From: Spongospora subterranea
Taxonomy: Eukaryota; Endomyxa; Phytomyxea; Plasmodiophorida; Plasmodiophoridae
Assembly (NCBI GenBank): GCA_900404475.1
Contig: OUQQ01000005.1
Coordinates: 36,512-100,511, forward strand
DNA: 64,000 nucleotides
Direction: 5' to 3'
The notes under the pieces: model-generated
Databases searched by the model: none
What the model was told of the DNA's origin: nothing
The model's input: the letters and a program-made list of their open reading frames with translations, nothing else
In this document: positions 61,562-64,000 of the stretch, piece by piece
Position numbering within the stretch: position 1 is the first letter of the stretch
How the letters are laid out: each line of letters starts with the position of its first letter
Program-made: the position numbers and the translations under genes

Positions 61562-63113
61562 TTCACAATCTCGAATGGGATCAGGGGTGATCGACTACCA
61601 TCTGAGTTAATCCCGAACCAGGCGTACTAACTATGATCGACCGTAGATTGCATTGGAATGGCACCAACATGACTTGAACCAGATGGGAGGAGGGGGAATA
61701 GGAAGGGCAGATTTTGCAGTTGGCGAATAAACCCGGTCTGGAATACGCCTTTTGAAGACGCGACGCTATTCACCGCCAAACACCAGCAGATGGTTGTCCA
61801 TAGACTGAAACTTTACGTATTACATGTTTTGCGCAAAATCCAATGCCCAAACTGACCAGGAATGTCACAACAGAAATCAAATGATAACAAATCAATACAA
61901 TGGGAGTATATAAATACTGATACTGTAATTTACTCTACAAATACAATAAATTCGCGAAAACGAAATATGGTTTCGAACACATTTTAAGGTCATAGTTCAG
62001 TGATAAACGTTGGATTTGCGACTATAACAAGCAGGGGATGGACAAACGAAATACGTAGTACAATCCGTTCGAAAGAGCGATCAAAACCGATGCGAATTTT
62101 GGCACCGAAGGTTTGGATAAACTGGTGCCATCAAGCACCTAACGATGAAGTACTTGGCGCCATATACACCAGCCACGACGACGGTTCCGAAAAGCGTCGG
62201 AATGAATAGCTTCGACAACCGGTTGAGACCGGTCATTGCTCAAACGACTTCCTTGGGGCAGGTTGCTGATATTACATGAACGGATTCGGGGGCCCTTCCC
62301 AATGGCGATCAGGTGTTCTTCTTCGTTTAGGGTCTTGATGACAGCGTCGTTGATAACATGTTCATGACCTGCGGTGGCCAGACTTGGTAAGGTTGTCCTC
62401 GGTATTGATCGTCTGCTCTTGTCGAACGGACCGTATTTCCTGGGCTTGCACCCCTTCTGCTGACGTCGAGGTCGTCCATCGGGTTTGTGGATAACCTGGC
62501 CCTCCTGGATCAGAGAAATGCAATTCTTCCGCAACACATCGACACCGTTGCCCAGCGCGCTGCTGCTCACTGAAATCAGGTTTGGCCAACAGGTTCGAAA
62601 CGCGCGTTGGGGCACCCCTACCTCTTGAACAGGGATTGGTTCTGAGGTTGGTTGGTGAGATTGGCACCATCGCTTGTCAAATGTGCCTTAAACACCCCAG
62701 ACACCATTCCTCTGAGTTCGTCTCCTTCCGTCGTGGATTGCGATATTATCGTGGCATATGGACTGGCGGGGGTTATCAAACACGACAATCCACGACGAGG
62801 ACTGTTGGCCTAAAAATCGATTCTGTATTTGAGAAGCTCCTCCCAATGTAATTTTCAGATCAAATATCGAGTCGCACCAGACTTTGTCCTGTTTTACCGA
62901 TTCTCCGTCCAAATTTTGACCCTGGTAGTACCGAGTTACGATGACACTGCATCGTTAGAATCTCTGTAATAAATAATTGTTCGGTGTACTGTACTCTGCT
63001 TGTTTTGGCAAAAAGTATTCAACGCGTTTACCGCCGTCTCCGGAGAATCACTCTGCAATGATATCTGCTAATTAGAGTAGCTCGGCTGGGCCCGTCTGTC
63101 GTGGACACCCCGG
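61562..63113. other. Gene-poor region right of the coiled-coil gene
   Basis: The only sizeable frame is the 158-codon minus-strand ORF at 62139-62615. The remaining sequence shows short frames on both strands and a TGTACTGTACTCTG word at 62985-62998. No RNA gene was recognised. Confidence 0.45.
62139..62615 (-). CDS. Unknown basic ORF, possibly of mobile-element origin
   Basis: 158 codons, basic, with a GRPRRQQKGCKPRKY stretch of the A/T-hook (GRPR) type. The first codon of this frame is not certain. It could be the N-terminal part of a transposase-like protein, but I see no DDE residues. The alternative is a chance frame: a second minus frame over 62362-62670 is also open. Confidence 0.25.
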   Translation of the reverse strand: MPQRAFRTCWPNLISVSSSALGNGVDVLRKNCISLIQEGQVIHKPDGRPRRQQKGCKPRKYGPFDKSRRSIPRTTLPSLATAGHEHVINDAVIKTLNEEEHLIAIGKGPRIRSCNISNLPQGSRLSNDRSQPVVEAIHSDAFRNRRRGWCIWRQVLHR

Positions 63114-63350
63114 TCAGATCCCCAGCTGCACACATTCATTGTCGTGCTTCACGCTTTCAATACATTTTTTCAACGCCAGACGCATCGCCGCGATCGTTCG
63201 CGTTTGACTGGCGCTCACTTCCGAGTTTTTCTTTGACTTGCTTTTCACATCGCTGAGCTGTTTGGCGAGTTTAAGGCTACATGTGGTATGTAATCCGGTG
63301 CTATGTCCTCCTGTTCTGTTCTGTTTCGCTAGGGCATTTTTTACACACAT
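63114..63350 (-). CDS. Small unknown protein (78 codons)
   Basis: The frame starts at the ATG at 63350 and reads a Lys/Ser-rich helical segment (KLAKQLSDVKSKSKKNSE, then TIAAMRLALKKCIESVKHD). The composition is coding-like. It lies 3' of the zinc-knuckle ORF on the same strand and could be a later part of the same element. No family is recognised. Confidence 0.3.
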   Translation of the reverse strand: MCVKNALAKQNRTGGHSTGLHTTCSLKLAKQLSDVKSKSKKNSEVSASQTRTIAAMRLALKKCIESVKHDNECVQLGI

Positions 63351-63418
63351 TCCCGCCTATGTGTTATACTGTGTATACTTTTTCCTTTATAATGGGTGTT
63401 GTTTATATCTGTAATCCT

Positions 63419-63445
63419 AATACCTATGGTTCGGCTATAGGTATT
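63419..63445. repeat. Perfect 9-bp inverted repeat at the end of the zinc-knuckle ORF
   Basis: AATACCTAT and ATAGGTATT flank a 9-nt loop. On the minus strand it begins at the last bases of a run of seven A's and contains the ORF's stop codon. Confidence 0.7.
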
Positions 63446-63902
63446 TTTTTCCTGGGCACTCTGGCGCTCTGTGTCCTGCTTCACTGCAGGTGACGCATTT
63501 AGGTGGTTCGTTTTTCTTGTCGCATGCACTGGCTTTGTGTTCCTTGCTCCCGCACGTGGAGCAAATGTACTTTCCACATCTATCTTTCTTCGCATAAGAA
63601 TTGCAGGCATGCTTTGCATACATTGTTCTATCTTTCTGCCGCTTCGGTTGTGCATAGTATGTGATTGCGAATACTTTTGCTTGTCCATCTTTAATGATCT
63701 GTTCAGCTTCTGTTCTTGTGTACATTGTGAATCTAGATACTGTATTTCCGATCCATTCGCCGCTCGCTGGTTTTTGGAAGGGGGTGCCATCCCTTGATGG
63801 CGAACCCACTCTTAACCGTAGGAAACCAACGGCGACGCCCAACCCTTGCAATGAAGCGATCAAGTAATATATGCAAACATTGTCTCGAAAACATTGTCCC
63901 AA
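63435..63902 (-). CDS. Zinc-knuckle protein, retroelement Gag/ORF1-like
   Basis: A frame of 155 codons ends KKYL*. It carries two CX2CX4HX4C knuckles near the C-terminus, CSTCGSKEHKASAC and CVTCSEAGHRAPEC, preceded by CGKY. Upstream is VGFLRLRV...GTPFQK and FTMYTRTEAEQIIKDGQAK. Tandem CCHC knuckles after a short RNA-binding-like region are typical of ORF1/Gag of non-LTR or LTR retroelements. Cellular nucleic acid-binding proteins also have them, but usually in larger numbers. The ATG at 63902 may not be the true start. No reverse transcriptase is inside the window. Confidence 0.6.
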   Translation of the reverse strand: MGQCFRDNVCIYYLIASLQGLGVAVGFLRLRVGSPSRDGTPFQKPASGEWIGNTVSRFTMYTRTEAEQIIKDGQAKVFAITYYAQPKRQKDRTMYAKHACNSYAKKDRCGKYICSTCGSKEHKASACDKKNEPPKCVTCSEAGHRAPECPGKKYL

Positions 63903-64000
63903 AAAAGATTACTGTAACCAGAAAACGTGGGCAATTTGCGGCAACAATAAACATGAGGCCAGCAAGTGTGTGAGCAGATCAATAACAAGGAACACACATG
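63903..64000. other. Window edge upstream of the zinc-knuckle ORF
   Basis: No feature is visible. The frame that begins the zinc-knuckle protein cannot be followed upstream with confidence. Confidence 0.4.

Overview
This is a eukaryotic nuclear window: nearly every gene is broken by many short GT-AG introns (mostly 45-70 bp). The gene set points to a flagellated, mitochondriate protist or zoosporic lineage. It includes a cytoplasmic dynein-2 (retrograde IFT) heavy chain, a cyanide-insensitive alternative oxidase, RICTOR, a polo-like kinase, an atypical two-domain E2F and a 4EHP-class cap-binding protein. I cannot place the organism more precisely from sequence alone. Spacing is tight, with convergent genes 60-80 bp apart.

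Layout, left to right. 1-822 (-): 5' half of a polo-like kinase, running off the left edge. 1596-3033 (+): F-box/kelch protein. 3424-5864 and 7697-10078 (-): two tandem paralogous E3 ligases with an unusual architecture, an N-terminal RING1-IBR (RBR-like) module followed by a complete MYCBP2-type RING-Cys-Relay (RCR) module. Between them lie unassigned coding-like fragments. 11320-15899 (+): RICTOR (16 exons resolved). 16282-18028 (-): SLC30A9/ZnT9-like transporter. 18877-20788 (+): MTHFR. 20789-25397: gene-poor stretch with a decayed Ty1/copia fragment and an ORF that may belong to a mobile element. 25398-42362 (+): dynein-2 heavy chain. 42439-42993 (-): eIF4E2/4EHP. 43823-45108 (+): alternative oxidase with an 18-nt microexon, preceded by a long near-perfect hairpin. 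45167-53707 (-): giant USP9X/USP24/USP34-type deubiquitinase. 55547-56939 (+): atypical E2F. 57298-61561 (-): coiled-coil protein resembling FAM184. 61562-64000: gene-poor, with a zinc-knuckle (retroelement-like) ORF near the right edge.

There are no operons; the genes are independent. Three themes recur. The first is ubiquitin: two RBR-RCR ligases, an F-box adaptor and a giant USP. The second is the cell cycle: a polo-like kinase and an E2F, each with E2F/MCB-like words in its upstream region. The third is flagellar transport by dynein-2. The most interesting item is the RBR-RCR fusion, because in both copies the relay cysteines, the glutamate and the histidine of the human MYCBP2 esterification machinery line up. 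Exon coordinates were worked out by hand from splice consensus, reading phase and family alignment from memory. No search or computation was run.
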